64,000 nt of DNA from Mycobacteriaceae bacterium (GCA_019245755.1 JAFARC010000048.1:1-64000); one strand, 5' to 3'. Positions 1 through 10,063 are shown, numbered from the stretch's first letter. Notes: generated from the sequence alone by a model not told the origin. Program-made: numbers and translations.

Positions 1-13
1 AAATAGCCCCCGA

Positions 14-64
14 CCGCCCCACACCACCGCCCCACACCACCGCCCCACACCACCGGCCCACAAG
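14..64. repeat. 13-bp tandem repeat upstream of zwf
   Basis: The unit CCGCCCCACACCA occurs three times head to tail (14-26, 27-39, 40-52), followed by a diverged partial fourth copy. It ends about 25 bp before the zwf start codon, so it lies in the promoter or leader region. The count is short and could vary between strains. The window edge hides what lies upstream. Confidence 0.85.
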
Positions 65-89
65 CCGGCGCCAGTAGACAAGGAGCGCC

Positions 90-1487
90 ATGAGTTCCCC
101 GGCGACCACTCCCGCCGATGTGTTGGTGATCTTCGGCATCACCGGAGATCTGGCGAAGAAGATGACGTTTCGCTCGCTGTACCGCCTCGAGCGCCGTGGG
201 GCGCTCGACTGCCCGGTCGTCGGCGTCGCGCGCGACGATTGGTCCACCGCGACGCTGCGCGATAACGCCCGCCGCGCCATCGAGGACTCAGGCGAGACGA
301 TCGACGAAGACGTGTTCCAGCGCTTCGCCGAGCGCCTCGAGATGGTCACCGGTGACTTCGGCGATGCGAAAACCTATGACCGGGTCGCCCAGGCGATCAA
401 GGGCAGGCACACCCCCGTTTTCTACCTGGAGATTCCGCCGTCGCTGTTCGGCCAAGTGGTGAAAAACCTGGTCCACGCGAACCTCACCGGCCGCGCGCGC
501 GTCGTGGTCGAAAAGCCCTTCGGCCACGACCTGGCGTCGGCCCGGGCACTCAACGACGAGCTACGTAAATCGCTGGAGGAGTGGCAGATCTTTCGCATCG
601 ACCACTTTCTCGGCAAGGAACCGGCCATGGACATCATGTTCCTGAGGTTCGCCAACTCCATTTTGGAGCCGCTGTGGAACCGCGATCGGATCCAGGCCGT
701 CCAGATCACCATGGCCGAGGACTTCGGGTGTGAGGGCCGGGGCAGTTTCTACGATCCTGTCGGGGCGTTGCGCGACGTGGTTCAGAACCATCTGCTGCAG
801 CTCATCGGGCTGTTCGCCTCCGAGCCGCCCAGCGTCGCCGACGCCGACGGGCAGCGCGACAGGCGGGTGGACGTGTTCCGCGCCATCCCGTCGGCGGACC
901 CCAAACACTATGTCCGCGGCCAGTACGACGGCTACCAGGCAATCCCGGGCGTCAGGCCCAACTCGCAGACCGAGACGTTCGCCGCGCTGCGCTTGGAGAT
1001 CGACAACTGGCGCTGGTCGGGCGTTCCGTTCTTCATCAGGGCGGGCAAGGCCCTGCCGGTGCGCGCCACCGAAATACGGACCATTTTCAAACGGCCCCCC
1101 AAACTCGCGTTCACGCCGCTGAGGCCCGATCCCGACGAGTTCATCCTGCGCATCGATCCCAACCCGGGTGCCGACCTGGTCATCCAGGCCAAAGAGCCGG
1201 GCGCCAACACGACCCGCACGGTCGACCTCTCGCTGATCTTTTCCGAGGAGCTCGGCGAGGCGCCCGAGCCCTACGAGCGGCTTCTCTGCGATGCCATGCA
1301 AGGCGACTCCACCCACTTCACCCGCGAGGACGGCGTCGAGGAAACCTGGCGCATCGTGCAGCCGCTGCTGGACTCGCCGCCGCCGCTCCAGCCCTATCAA
1401 CCCGGGTCGTGGGGCCCGGCCGGCGCCGACAAACTGCTCGCCGGCCACCCCGGCTGGCGCGAGCCGTGGCTTCACTCGCACCATTAG
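90..1487 (+). CDS. zwf: Glucose-6-phosphate 1-dehydrogenase
   Basis: Oxidises glucose 6-phosphate to 6-phosphogluconolactone with NAD(P)+, the entry to the pentose phosphate pathway in the cytoplasm. The N-terminal Rossmann fingerprint [10 protein letters not shown] is at residues 15-24, the EKPFG motif is near 140-144, and the substrate-binding RIDHFLGKE motif with its catalytic His is at 169-177. At 465 residues it is a full-length family member and closer in size to the shorter mycobacterial isozyme (Zwf1) than to Zwf2. An AAGGAGCG ribosome site precedes the ATG. The next gene is a phosphoketolase, so both enzymes handle sugar phosphates. A product of 6-phosphogluconolactonase or gnd type is not seen nearby. 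Confidence 0.95.
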   Translation: MSSPATTPADVLVIFGITGDLAKKMTFRSLYRLERRGALDCPVVGVARDDWSTATLRDNARRAIEDSGETIDEDVFQRFAERLEMVTGDFGDAKTYDRVAQAIKGRHTPVFYLEIPPSLFGQVVKNLVHANLTGRARVVVEKPFGHDLASARALNDELRKSLEEWQIFRIDHFLGKEPAMDIMFLRFANSILEPLWNRDRIQAVQITMAEDFGCEGRGSFYDPVGALRDVVQNHLLQLIGLFASEPPSVADADGQRDRRVDVFRAIPSADPKHYVRGQYDGYQAIPGVRPNSQTETFAALRLEIDNWRWSGVPFFIRAGKALPVRATEIRTIFKRPPKLAFTPLRPDPDEFILRIDPNPGADLVIQAKEPGANTTRTVDLSLIFSEELGEAPEPYERLLCDAMQGDSTHFTREDGVEETWRIVQPLLDSPPPLQPYQPGSWGPAGADKLLAGHPGWREPWLHSHH

Positions 1488-1611
1488 TTCACCCACTCGA
1501 AACACATTGTCTCCCAACCGACGCACCGCGCCGACCAGTTGCCGCCAAGTGTTGCCTCAGCCAGGCGTCGTGGACAACGGTTGATAGGAACAACAACAGG
1601 GAGGTCGACGG

Positions 1612-4071
1612 ATGACTCAGTTAGCGAGTATGGGCGGCGACACCTCGGCCGACTACGAGAGCCGAAGCCGAGGCGAAACGCGGGCCCCCGAACCGTACGT
1701 GCCCGACGACGTCCAAGGGCCGTTGAGCCGCGACGAGCTTGTGCAGCTCGATGCCTGGTGGCGCGCCGCGAACTACCTGGCCGTCGGACAGATATACCTG
1801 CTCGACAACCCGTTGTTGCGCGAACCGCTCGCGGCCGAGCACATCAAGCCGCGCCTCCTCGGGCACTTCGGCACGGTGCCCGGTCTGAACCTGGTCTGGG
1901 CGCATGCCAACCGGCAGATCGTCCGACGTGACCTCAACGCGGTCTTCGTCGCCGGCCCGGGCCACGGCGGCCCTGGACCCAACGCCTGCGGCTGGCTGGA
2001 GGGCACGTACTCCGAGCTGTACAGCCACATTAGCCAGGACGCCGCCGGGATGAAGCGCTTCTTCGCCCAGTTCTCCTTTCCCGGCGGGGTGCCCAGCCAT
2101 TGCGCCCCGGAAACCCCGGGCTCGTTCCACGAAGGCGGCGAGCTCGGCTACTCGTTGCTGCACGCGTTCGGCGCGGCCTTCGACAATCCCGATCTGATCG
2201 TCTTCTGTGTCGTCGGGGACGGCGAGTCCGAGACCGGGCCGTTGGCCACCAGCTGGCACGCCAGCACCTTCCTGAACCCCGCGCGCGACGGCGCGGTGCT
2301 GCCGATCCTCGCGCTCAACGAATACAAAATCGCCAACCCGACCATCCTGGCGCGCATCCCCGAATCTCAGCTGCTGGAATTGTTTCGGGGCTACGGATAC
2401 GAACCGCACGTGGTGGCGGGGAACAACCCCGCAGCGGTGCATCAGGCGATGACGGCAGCCCTCGACACCAGCCTCGACCGCATCGCCGAGCTGCAAACCG
2501 GCGCCCGGGCCGATGGCGCAAAAGGTCCGTTCCGCTGGCCGATGATCGTGCTGCGCACACCCAAAGGCTGGACCTGCCCGCCGGTGGTGGACGGCGAACA
2601 GGTCGAGGGCACCTTCCGGGCCCATCAGGTTCCGCTTTCCGCGGCGCGCACCGATGATCAACACCGCAAGGTTCTCGAGCAGTGGCTGCGGTCCTACAAA
2701 CCCGACGAGCTGTTCGACGACAGCGGCCGCCCGGTGCGGGAGCTGGTCGAGATGGCGCCTACCGGCGAGCGGCGCATGAGCGCCAACCCGGTGGCCAACG
2801 GCGGCGCCGAGAGGCGAGACCTCCAGCTGCCCGACTGGCGCCAATACGGCGTCGACGTCAAAACGCCGGGAACCACCACGCATGAAGCCACCCGCGTACT
2901 CGGCGGCTGGCTCCGCGATGTCACCGCACAGAACCCGTCGAACTTCCTCACGTTCGCCCCCGATGAGCTGGCCAGCAACCGTCTCCAGGACATCCTCGAG
3001 GTCACCGGCCGGGACTGGCAGACCCTTGTCGGGCAATTCGACGAAAAGCTCGATCCCCTGGGCCGTGTCATCGAGGTCCTGTCGGAGCACATGTGCCAGG
3101 GGCTGCTCGAGGGTTATCTGCTCACCGGCCGCCACGGCCTGTTCACCTGCTACGAGGCGTTCATCCACATCGTCGACGCGATGTTCAACCAGCACGCCAA
3201 GTGGCTGGAGGCCTGCTCGGAGGTGTCCTGGCGGCGGCCCATCTCGAGCCTCAATTACCTTCTCTCGTCACATGTTTGGCGCCAGGACCACAACGGGTTT
3301 ACCCACCAGGACCCCGGCTTTCTTGACGTCGTACTCAACAAGCAGCCGGAAATCGTCCGCGTCTACCTGCCACCCGACGCCAACACGTTGCTCTCCACCT
3401 ACGACCACTGCCTGCGGTCGAAGCAGTACGTGAACGTGGTGGTGGCAGGCAAGCAGGCCCAACTCGACTGGTTGTCGGTGGACGATGCGGCGCTGCACTG
3501 CGCCCGCGGTGCGGGCATCTGGCGGTGGGCGGGCAACAACGACGACATCGGCACCGTGCCGGACGTGGTGCTGGCCTGCGCTGGCGACATCCCCACGCTG
3601 GAAACCCTTGCAGCCGCGTCGATTCTGCGGGAGCGGCTGCCGGACTTGCGGGTTCGGGTGATCAATGTCGTGGACCTGATGCGATTGTTGCCGGAAGCCG
3701 AGCATCCCCACGGGCTCCCCGATCGAGAGTTCGACACATTGTTCACCAACGACCGCCCGGTGATCTTCGCTTTCCACGGTTACCCGTGGCTGATCCATCG
3801 GCTCACCTATCGACGTACCAACCACACCGGCCTGCATGTGCGCGGCTACAAGGAACGCGGCACCACCACCACACCGTTCGACATGGTCATACTCAACGAC
3901 CTGGACCGCTACCACCTCGTCATGGACGTGATCGACCGGGTGCCCACGCTGCAGGCACGCGCCGCCACGCTCCGCCAGGACATGGTGGATGCCCGACTGC
4001 GGGCCAGGCTCTGGACCCGCGAGCATGGCACCGACATCCCCGAAGTGGCGAATTGGACCTGGCCCGGGTGA
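1612..4071 (+). CDS. xfp: Xylulose-5-phosphate/fructose-6-phosphate phosphoketolase
   Basis: Thiamine-diphosphate enzyme that cleaves xylulose 5-phosphate (and often fructose 6-phosphate) with phosphate to acetyl phosphate plus a shorter sugar phosphate. The 819-residue length is typical. Visible motifs are GHGGPG near residue 117 and the TPP/Mg-binding GDGESETGP near 203-211. Conserved family segments such as [10 protein letters not shown] and HQDPGF occur in the second half. A clear GGGAGGTCG ribosome site precedes the ATG. M. tuberculosis lacks this enzyme as far as I recall, so its position beside zwf is an accessory trait. It would let pentose-pathway carbon leave as acetyl phosphate. 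Confidence 0.95.
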   Translation: MTQLASMGGDTSADYESRSRGETRAPEPYVPDDVQGPLSRDELVQLDAWWRAANYLAVGQIYLLDNPLLREPLAAEHIKPRLLGHFGTVPGLNLVWAHANRQIVRRDLNAVFVAGPGHGGPGPNACGWLEGTYSELYSHISQDAAGMKRFFAQFSFPGGVPSHCAPETPGSFHEGGELGYSLLHAFGAAFDNPDLIVFCVVGDGESETGPLATSWHASTFLNPARDGAVLPILALNEYKIANPTILARIPESQLLELFRGYGYEPHVVAGNNPAAVHQAMTAALDTSLDRIAELQTGARADGAKGPFRWPMIVLRTPKGWTCPPVVDGEQVEGTFRAHQVPLSAARTDDQHRKVLEQWLRSYKPDELFDDSGRPVRELVEMAPTGERRMSANPVANGGAERRDLQLPDWRQYGVDVKTPGTTTHEATRVLGGWLRDVTAQNPSNFLTFAPDELASNRLQDILEVTGRDWQTLVGQFDEKLDPLGRVIEVLSEHMCQGLLEGYLLTGRHGLFTCYEAFIHIVDAMFNQHAKWLEACSEVSWRRPISSLNYLLSSHVWRQDHNGFTHQDPGFLDVVLNKQPEIVRVYLPPDANTLLSTYDHCLRSKQYVNVVVAGKQAQLDWLSVDDAALHCARGAGIWRWAGNNDDIGTVPDVVLACAGDIPTLETLAAASILRERLPDLRVRVINVVDLMRLLPEAEHPHGLPDREFDTLFTNDRPVIFAFHGYPWLIHRLTYRRTNHTGLHVRGYKERGTTTTPFDMVILNDLDRYHLVMDVIDRVPTLQARAATLRQDMVDARLRARLWTREHGTDIPEVANWTWPG

Positions 4072-4100
4072 GCCCAGCCAACGCGTGTACACCTGAACGT

Positions 4101-5000
4101 ATGGACATTGGGTTTATCGGGTTGGGTCAAATGGGTTCCGGCATGGCCGGCAACCTCGTCAAGGCCGGTCACCACGTGACCGTCTACAACAGGTCACGCG
4201 AAAAGATGGAGCCGCTGGTGCGTGCCGGCGCCCAGGCCGCGCAGACGGTGGCCGACGCCTGCCACGGGGAGGTGGTCTTCACCATGCTGGCCGACGACGG
4301 CGCTGTGGACGCAGTCAGCTTCGGCGAAGACGGCATCCTGGAGTCGCTGCCCAACGGGTCAGTTCATGTCTCGTCGAGCACGATCAGCACCGCACTGTCA
4401 GAGCGCCTGACGCAGGCGCATGCCAATGCCGGGCAAGACTTCCTCGCCGCGCCGGTATTCGGCCGCCCCGACGCCGCCCAGGGCGGCAAGCTGTTCGTCG
4501 TCGTCGCCGGTGCGGCCGCGATCATCGACAAGATGTCACCGCTGTTCGACGCAGTCGGCCAGCGCACATTCACGATCGGCGACGCACCGAAGAATGCCAA
4601 CCTGGTCAAAATCAGCGGGAATTTCCTCATCGCGGTGGTGATCGAGTCCCTCGGTGAGGCCATGGCACTGGTCAGCAAGGCGGGTGTCGACAAGCATGCC
4701 TATCTGGAGATACTCACCTCGACGCTGTTCACGGCTCCCGTGTACCAGACCTACGGCGGTCTGATCGCCGACGAAAATTTCGAACCGCCCGGCTTCGCGG
4801 CCCCACTCGGCCTCAAGGACGTCCGGTTGGCCCTCACCTCCGGAGAGGAACTGCGGGTGCCGCTGCCGTTCGCCAGCCTCCTCCGCGACCGCTTCGTCAC
4901 GCTGCTGGCCCATGGCGGCGAAAAACTTGACTGGTCCGCACTCGGCAGCCTCGCCGCCTGGGAGGCCGCGGCCGGCAGCCTCAAGACCTCGACCGGTTAA
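4101..5000 (+). CDS. NAD(P)-dependent beta-hydroxyacid dehydrogenase (HIBADH family)
   Basis: A 299-residue protein of the 3-hydroxyisobutyrate/6-phosphogluconate dehydrogenase superfamily. The nucleotide-binding GLGQMG is at residues 7-12 and the family NLVKISGNF segment places the catalytic Lys near 170. It has the usual N-terminal Rossmann and C-terminal helical halves. The reading frame is open far upstream inside xfp, but the Rossmann motif fixes the start at this ATG. It lies 29 bp after xfp on the same strand, so co-transcription is plausible. The exact substrate (hydroxyisobutyrate, tartronate semialdehyde or gamma-hydroxybutyrate type) cannot be read from sequence. Confidence 0.85.
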   Translation: MDIGFIGLGQMGSGMAGNLVKAGHHVTVYNRSREKMEPLVRAGAQAAQTVADACHGEVVFTMLADDGAVDAVSFGEDGILESLPNGSVHVSSSTISTALSERLTQAHANAGQDFLAAPVFGRPDAAQGGKLFVVVAGAAAIIDKMSPLFDAVGQRTFTIGDAPKNANLVKISGNFLIAVVIESLGEAMALVSKAGVDKHAYLEILTSTLFTAPVYQTYGGLIADENFEPPGFAAPLGLKDVRLALTSGEELRVPLPFASLLRDRFVTLLAHGGEKLDWSALGSLAAWEAAAGSLKTSTG

Positions 5001-5827
5001 CTCACCACCCCACGCAAGCCGTCCGCACCGAACACCGGCTCCAGCATGGCGGTGAAATCGGGTCCCCGCCGCAGGCACTGACCGCCATCGACGTTGATCA
5101 TCTGCCCGGTGATCCAGCTCGCCGCGTCGCTGAGCAGAAACAGCGCCAAGGCGGCGACGTCCTCGACTTCCCCGGCCCGTGGCAGCGGGGTGTTGATCTG
5201 ATAGTCGTCGAAGACCGCTGGCGTCTGCATGACCGGCGCAACCAGGTCCGTGCGGGTCAACCCGGGGCGGATCCCGTTGACCCGTACCCATGACGGCCCC
5301 AGCTCGTCCGCGGCCACCATCATGAGGTTGTCGATCGCGGCCTTGGTCGGTCCGTATGCCCCGAACCAGCGGTGGGTGTTCGACGATGCGATCGACGAGA
5401 TCGCGACGAACGACCCGCCGCCGCCGCGCACCAGCTCTCGCGCCGCGTGCTTGAGCACGTACATCGTCCCGTTGACGTTGAGCTCCACGGTTCGGCGCCA
5501 GGCCGCCGAGTCGACCTGGGTGATCGGCCCGATCGTCTCCGACCCGCCCGCGCAGTGCACAGCGCCGTGCAGCCGACCGCTCCAAGCCGTCGCCGCCCCC
5601 ACGACCCTGGCCACCTCGTCCTCGTTGGTGATGTCGGCCGGCTCGTACAGCACCGAGCCCGGGCCCTTCGCCTTGATGTCGTCGGCCGCAGCGGCCAGCC
5701 GGTCGGCGTTGCGGCCGACGATCATGACCTTCGCGCCGGCGCCGACGAGCGCCTCGGCAACGCCCTTGCCGATACCACTGCCCCCGCCGGTTACCAGGTA
5801 CGTCCGGTCAGTCAACAACAGTTGCAC
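4997..5827 (-). CDS. Short-chain dehydrogenase/reductase
   Basis: Classical SDR of 276 residues. The cofactor motif TGGGSGIG is at residues 13-20, the NAG-type loop reads CAGG, and the catalytic Tyr157-x3-Lys161 sits in YGPTK, followed by a C-terminal NVDGG segment. It converges on and overlaps the preceding dehydrogenase by four bases. The crotonase gene ends 14 bp upstream, so the two probably form a minus-strand operon. An SDR occupies the comparable place before otsA in M. tuberculosis (Rv3485c, recalled). The substrate is unknown. Confidence 0.85.
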   Translation of the reverse strand: MQLLLTDRTYLVTGGGSGIGKGVAEALVGAGAKVMIVGRNADRLAAAADDIKAKGPGSVLYEPADITNEDEVARVVGAATAWSGRLHGAVHCAGGSETIGPITQVDSAAWRRTVELNVNGTMYVLKHAARELVRGGGGSFVAISSIASSNTHRWFGAYGPTKAAIDNLMMVAADELGPSWVRVNGIRPGLTRTDLVAPVMQTPAVFDDYQINTPLPRAGEVEDVAALALFLLSDAASWITGQMINVDGGQCLRRGPDFTAMLEPVFGADGLRGVVS

Positions 5828-5841
5828 CGCAACCCCTTACG

Positions 5842-6732
5842 TTATGGCGCGTCCCGGCGCGCAAGCTTCGGCGGCCCGGCGGTGCGCCAGTCCTCGACTT
5901 CCGGCGGCCTGGCGACTGCCATCCTGTCGTCGTAATACGCGCTCCAATGCGCGTGGCCCAGTTCATGGATGTGGAAGGTGTGCCGCAGCGCTTCGGTGAA
6001 ACCCATCGTGTCGGCCGCGGCGTTCACCGAGTCTTTCACCAGCAGCGCGGCGATCGTCGGCCGCTGCGCGATCCGGCGCGCGAATTCCAGTGTGCGCTCC
6101 TCGAGCTCGTCGCGCGGGAAGACCTTGGAAACCATACCGAGCCGGTAGGCCTCATCGGCGTCGATCGAATCACCGGTCAGCAGCAGCTCTTTAGCTTTAC
6201 GCGGGCCGAATTCCCAAGGGTGAGCGAAATATTCGACACCGGGCATGCCGAGCCGGGCCGCCACCACGTCACTGAACTTCGCATTGTCGGCCGCCACGAT
6301 GAGGTCGCACGCCCACACCAACATCAGCCCTGCCGAGATCGCGTTGCCCTGCACCTGCGCGATGGTGATCTTCCGCAGATCCCGCCACGACCGGGTGTTG
6401 TCGAAGAAGTAGTGCCACTCCTGGTGATAGATCTTCTCGACGATGCTCTTCAGGGTGCCGCCGTGGGAACGGAAAGTCGGATGCTGGCCGGGCCCCGGGC
6501 TCCGCTCGGCGATCGCCTGCTCGGAACCGAGGTCGTGCCCCGCCGAGAAGTTCTTGCCGCGAGCCGCCAGGATCACCACCCGCACCACGTCGTCGGCCTC
6601 TGCTCGCTTGAACGCCTCGTCCAGCGCGACCAACAGCGTCCGCGACTGCGCGTTCTGCGCCTCCGGCCGATTCAGCCAGATGCGCGCGATGCGCCCGTCA
6701 TCCAGGTTTTCGTACTCCACCGAATCCGTCAT
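5842..6732 (-). CDS. Enoyl-CoA hydratase/isomerase (crotonase) family protein
   Basis: A 296-residue crotonase. The oxyanion-hole segment AARGKNFSAGHDL follows the N-terminal strand region, and the conserved helix AISAGLMLVWACDLIVAA is visible. A longer open frame exists upstream, but homology begins at MTDSVEYENL and upstream codons look non-coding, so this ATG is chosen. The long C-terminal part with FHIHELGHAHW is typical of a mycobacterial subgroup rather than of short FadB-type hydratases. It diverges from the sigma-factor gene across a 57-bp gap and is followed by the SDR. The true acyl-CoA substrate is unknown. Confidence 0.85.
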   Translation of the reverse strand: MTDSVEYENLDDGRIARIWLNRPEAQNAQSRTLLVALDEAFKRAEADDVVRVVILAARGKNFSAGHDLGSEQAIAERSPGPGQHPTFRSHGGTLKSIVEKIYHQEWHYFFDNTRSWRDLRKITIAQVQGNAISAGLMLVWACDLIVAADNAKFSDVVAARLGMPGVEYFAHPWEFGPRKAKELLLTGDSIDADEAYRLGMVSKVFPRDELEERTLEFARRIAQRPTIAALLVKDSVNAAADTMGFTEALRHTFHIHELGHAHWSAYYDDRMAVARPPEVEDWRTAGPPKLARRDAP

Positions 6733-6789
6733 CCCCGCAGCGTAACCCCGGCCACTATTGATGATTAACAGACCTTCGGACGGGCAGGC

Positions 6790-7332
6790 ATGATGGCGCA
6801 ACACGACCGGCTCCCGCGGCCGGTGCTGCGGGTGGTGTCCGACGGTCGCTACGCCAGCTGGGAGGACGTCTATCAGGACAACGCCACCTGGGTCTACCGC
6901 ACCATCTACGCCCGGGTGGGCAACCACGCCGACGCCGAGGACCTCACCGCGGAGGTGTTCCTCGCCGCCCTGCGCCCGCTGCGGATGTCGGCCACCGTGG
7001 CAGAGGTCCGCGCCTACCTGCGGGCGACCGTCAGGACGGTGCTGGCCGCGCACTGGCGGCACACGATGGGACGCGAGATCACCTGGATCGACGACATCGG
7101 ACTGGCGGCACCCGACGGCGAGGAGGCGATCAGCACCGCCCCGCAGCGGGTGCGCGCGGTTTTGGCGAACTTGCCCGACAACTATCGCCGGGTCTTGGAA
7201 CTACGGTTCCTGGAGGGTCGCTCCATCAAGGAGTCGGCTACCGAGTTGGGGATCAGCGTCGCCAACGCCAAGATGCTGCAACATCGCGCCCTGCGGCTGG
7301 CGGCGCAGATGAACGAGAAGGACGAGCGATGA
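6790..7332 (+). CDS. ECF-type RNA polymerase sigma factor
   Basis: A 180-residue sigma-70 family protein with only regions 2 and 4. Region 2 includes HADAEDLTAEVFLAALR (around residues 46-62), which recognises the -10 element. Region 4 carries LPDNYRRVLELRFLEG followed by a helix-turn-helix, SIKESATELGISVANAK. No extra C-terminal domain is present. An alternative start is the next ATG. Its TGA overlaps the ATG of the Rieske gene (ATGA), so the two are translationally coupled, an arrangement usual for sigma/anti-sigma pairs. The cognate promoters and signal are unknown. Confidence 0.88.
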   Translation: MMAQHDRLPRPVLRVVSDGRYASWEDVYQDNATWVYRTIYARVGNHADAEDLTAEVFLAALRPLRMSATVAEVRAYLRATVRTVLAAHWRHTMGREITWIDDIGLAAPDGEEAISTAPQRVRAVLANLPDNYRRVLELRFLEGRSIKESATELGISVANAKMLQHRALRLAAQMNEKDER

Positions 7333-8039
7333 ACGCCCGCGCATTGCGTCGATACATTGACGACCTGCTGCGCGGCCGCCGGCCGAAGCCGTTTCACCCC
7401 GACGATTTCGAGGCGGCTCAGATCCGTACGGCCATCGACCTGCGAGCCGCCCGATTGGGTGGCGACGCCCCGAGTGAGGAGTTCCTGGCCGACCTGCGTA
7501 CCCGGCTGGCCGCCCAGATGAATATGAATAACGAGGCGGTGGTGCCGCCGCGGATGTCGGCGACGCGTCGGCAGGTGATGATCGTCGGGACGTCGGCCGC
7601 TGCGGTGGCCGCGGTGGGCGCGGTCTCGGCCGACCGGCTGCTGTTCCGTGCGCACGCCGGCGGGGCGCCGACCACCGCAGAGGGTCGCGAGCTGGTGCCC
7701 AACAAAGGCAGCTGGCAGGTCGTCGCGGCAAGCGCCGACGTAAGAGACGGTGACATGCACCCGTTCGAGGTGGGGTCGCTGATCGGGTTCGTCCGCCGAG
7801 TCGACGGGCGTGCCGAGGCGATATCCGGCGTGTGCACACACCAGGGCTGCCGGCTGTGGTTCGACAAGCCAGACGACAGCCTGCGCTGCCCCTGCCACAC
7901 GACGTCGTTCACGCCGACCGGCCAGGTTCTCACCCACCAGCTGCCGATCACACCAAAGCCGCTGCCAAGCCTGCAAGTTCGCGAGGTTGATGGCTCCATT
8001 GAGGTGTTCGCGCCCGCGCCGCCCTCGCGACCGTCTTAA
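7329..8039 (+). CDS. Membrane-anchored Rieske [2Fe-2S] protein coupled to sigma factor
   Basis: A 236-residue protein in three parts. The first, about 75 residues, is a charged cytoplasmic segment. The second is a Tat-like RR at 80-81 followed by a hydrophobic helix (about 84-103). The third is a C-terminal Rieske domain. Cluster ligands are Cys169 and His171 (CTHQGC) and Cys187 and His190 (CPCH). Cys174 and Cys189 form the extra disulphide pair of bc1-type, high-potential Rieske proteins. It overlaps the ECF sigma gene by four bases. The N-terminal part is where an anti-sigma domain would be expected, so it may sense redox state at the membrane and control the sigma factor. That role is inference only. 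Confidence 0.8.
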   Translation: MNARALRRYIDDLLRGRRPKPFHPDDFEAAQIRTAIDLRAARLGGDAPSEEFLADLRTRLAAQMNMNNEAVVPPRMSATRRQVMIVGTSAAAVAAVGAVSADRLLFRAHAGGAPTTAEGRELVPNKGSWQVVAASADVRDGDMHPFEVGSLIGFVRRVDGRAEAISGVCTHQGCRLWFDKPDDSLRCPCHTTSFTPTGQVLTHQLPITPKPLPSLQVREVDGSIEVFAPAPPSRPS

Positions 8040-8151
8040 CCGCCATACCCCCAAAGGCCGATATCCGCGGGGAACTCATGGAACGTCTGCAGATTGCTGC
8101 CAGTTTCCCTAGAATCCACGAATCGAAGCGCTGGCGAAAACAACCGAAGGC

Positions 8152-8394
8152 ATGAAGATGGCGACCATAACGCACCCGTTTCGACGGGGAATCCTGGCGG
8201 CCGGTTGTGCTGCCGCGATCGCCATCTGCCCGATGATTGCCGGATTCGCCGCTCCCGCCCCGCCGGCGAGCGCACCCATCGCCTCCTGCCCGCCCGGCCA
8301 GAACGAGGATCCGTACACCTTCGCCTGCGCACCGGACGTTGCGCCCGACGGTGGCGTCGAGCAGCCCGATACCACCGTTCAGCAGAGCCCGTAG
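8152..8394 (+). CDS. Small secreted protein of mycobacterial type
   Basis: An 80-residue protein with a signal peptide: basic start (THPFRRG), hydrophobic stretch LAAGCAAAIAICPMIAGFA, then cleavage near APAPPASA. The mature part is about 45 residues, Pro- and acid-rich, with two cysteines (SCPPGQNEDPYTFACAP) that could form one disulphide. It resembles the short secreted mycobacterial proteins annotated as intersectin-EH-binding-like; that name is recalled and is not evidence of function. A second in-frame ATG lies two codons in. Confidence 0.7.
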   Translation: MKMATITHPFRRGILAAGCAAAIAICPMIAGFAAPAPPASAPIASCPPGQNEDPYTFACAPDVAPDGGVEQPDTTVQQSP

Positions 8395-8440
8395 GACGGC
8401 GGCTGTGGGACGCTGGCCGGCTTCGCCTAGAGTTGGTTAT

Positions 8441-8605
8441 ATGCCCGCTAAATCTGACCACGCCGACATCGGCGATGTGGAGCCGCTGGCCGACAGCACC
8501 GCTCAACAGGCCAGGAGGGTGGTTGCCGCATACGCCACTGACGCCGACGAGTGCCGGGTTTTTCTGTCGATGCTTGGCATTGGACCGGCGAAACACGAGT
8601 CCTGA
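8441..8605 (+). CDS. 54-residue conserved-looking small protein before otsA
   Basis: Encodes a 54-residue soluble polypeptide whose TGA is followed immediately by the otsA ATG with no gap. Helical segments (PLADSTAQQARRVVAAYA) look like a small alpha-helical protein. M. tuberculosis has a tiny gene (Rv3489, recalled) in the same place before otsA, which supports it being real. A role in trehalose synthesis is suggested by position only. No known domain is recognised. Confidence 0.6.
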   Translation: MPAKSDHADIGDVEPLADSTAQQARRVVAAYATDADECRVFLSMLGIGPAKHES

Positions 8606-10063
8606 ATGAATACGCGGGCGCACCCCGGCGGCGGTCGCTCGGAATTCGTGGTCGTCGCCAACCGGTTGCCGGTCGATATGGAGCGACTGCCCGACGGCAG
8701 CACCACCTGGAAACGCAGCCCCGGTGGCTTGGTCACCGCCCTTGAGCCCCTACTGCGCCGCAACAAGGGCGCGTGGATCGGCTGGCCGGGCGTCAGCGAC
8801 AGCGACGAAGAGCCGATCATCGAGGATGACCTGCACCTGTACCCGGTGCGGCTCAGCGGCGACGATGTGGCCAACTACTACGAGGGGTTCTCCAACGCAA
8901 CCTTGTGGCCGCTGTACCACGACGTGATCGTGAAGCCGATCTACAACCGCGAGTGGTGGGACCGCTACGTCGAGGTGAACCGCCGCTTCGCCGAGGCGGC
9001 ATCGAGGGCCGCCGCCCCGGACGCCACGGTGTGGGTCCAGGATTACCAGTTGCAGCTGGTTCCGAAGATGTTGCGGATGCTGCGGCCGGACCTGACCATC
9101 GGATTTTTCCTGCACATCCCATTCCCTCCGGTTGAGCTGTTCATGCAGTTGCCGTGGCGCACCGAGATCGTGGAGGGATTGCTCGGCGCCGATCTCGTCG
9201 GATTCCACCTGCCCGGCGGTGCGCAGAACTTCCTTTACCTCGCGCGGCGTCTGGTCGGCACCAATACCTCGCGGGGATCCATCGGCGTGCGGTCACGGTT
9301 TGGTGAAATCCAGTACGGCTTCCGCACCGTGAGAGTCGGAGCGTTCCCCATCTCCATCGACTCGACCGTGCTCGACGAGACCGCGCGCCAACGCGGCGTC
9401 CGCCACCGCGCCCGGGAAATCCGCGCCGAGTTGGGCAACCCCCGCAAGATCCTGCTCGGCGTCGATCGGCTTGACTACACCAAGGGCATCAACGTTCGGC
9501 TGCAGGCCTTTTCCGAACTGCTCGCCGAGGGCCGCGCCAAGCGGGACGACACCGTGCTGGTGCAGCTGGCCACCCCGAGCCGGGAACGTGTGGAAAGCTA
9601 CCGGCAGCTGCGCAACGACATCGAGCGTCAGGTCGGGCACATCAACGGTGAATACGGTGAGGTCGGCCACCCGGTCGTGCACTACCTACACCGGCCTGTG
9701 GCCCGAGAAGAGCTGATCGCATTCTTCGTCGCCGCCGATGTGATGCTGGTGACGCCCCTGCGCGACGGGATGAACTTGGTGGCCAAGGAGTACGTCGCCT
9801 GCCGTCACGACCTCGGGGGTGCCTTGGTGTTGAGCGAATTCACCGGCGCTGCGCACGAATTGCGTCAAGCATATTTGACCAACCCGCACGATCTCGAAGC
9901 AGTCAAGGACGCCATCGAGGCGGCGATGGACCAGACTCCCGAGGAGGGGCGCCGCAGGATGCGCGCGTTGCGGCGCCAGGTCCTGGCTCACGACGTCGAG
10001 CGCTGGGCGCGCTCGTTCCTCGATGCGCTCACGACGCCGGGCAGCGGGACAATCGAACCTTAG
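8606..10063 (+). CDS. otsA: Trehalose-6-phosphate synthase
   Basis: GT20 glycosyltransferase making trehalose 6-phosphate from a nucleoside-diphosphate glucose and glucose 6-phosphate. Trehalose is needed for mycobacterial glycolipids and stress tolerance. The 485 residues carry VVVANRLPV at the N terminus, [33 protein letters not shown] and [13 protein letters not shown], covering the acceptor and donor sites of the GT-B fold. It starts directly after the small 54-residue ORF and converges with the mce4 operon, overlapping the last mce4 gene by four bases. It matches Rv3490 in position. Confidence 0.96.
   Translation: MNTRAHPGGGRSEFVVVANRLPVDMERLPDGSTTWKRSPGGLVTALEPLLRRNKGAWIGWPGVSDSDEEPIIEDDLHLYPVRLSGDDVANYYEGFSNATLWPLYHDVIVKPIYNREWWDRYVEVNRRFAEAASRAAAPDATVWVQDYQLQLVPKMLRMLRPDLTIGFFLHIPFPPVELFMQLPWRTEIVEGLLGADLVGFHLPGGAQNFLYLARRLVGTNTSRGSIGVRSRFGEIQYGFRTVRVGAFPISIDSTVLDETARQRGVRHRAREIRAELGNPRKILLGVDRLDYTKGINVRLQAFSELLAEGRAKRDDTVLVQLATPSRERVESYRQLRNDIERQVGHINGEYGEVGHPVVHYLHRPVAREELIAFFVAADVMLVTPLRDGMNLVAKEYVACRHDLGGALVLSEFTGAAHELRQAYLTNPHDLEAVKDAIEAAMDQTPEEGRRRMRALRRQVLAHDVERWARSFLDALTTPGSGTIEP

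Noticed and set aside
14..64. Possible CRISPR-like repeat
   Set aside because: Units are directly adjacent with no spacers; simple tandem repeat.
1621..3195. Long antisense frame inside the phosphoketolase gene
   Set aside because: Shadow frame of a 819-residue conserved enzyme.
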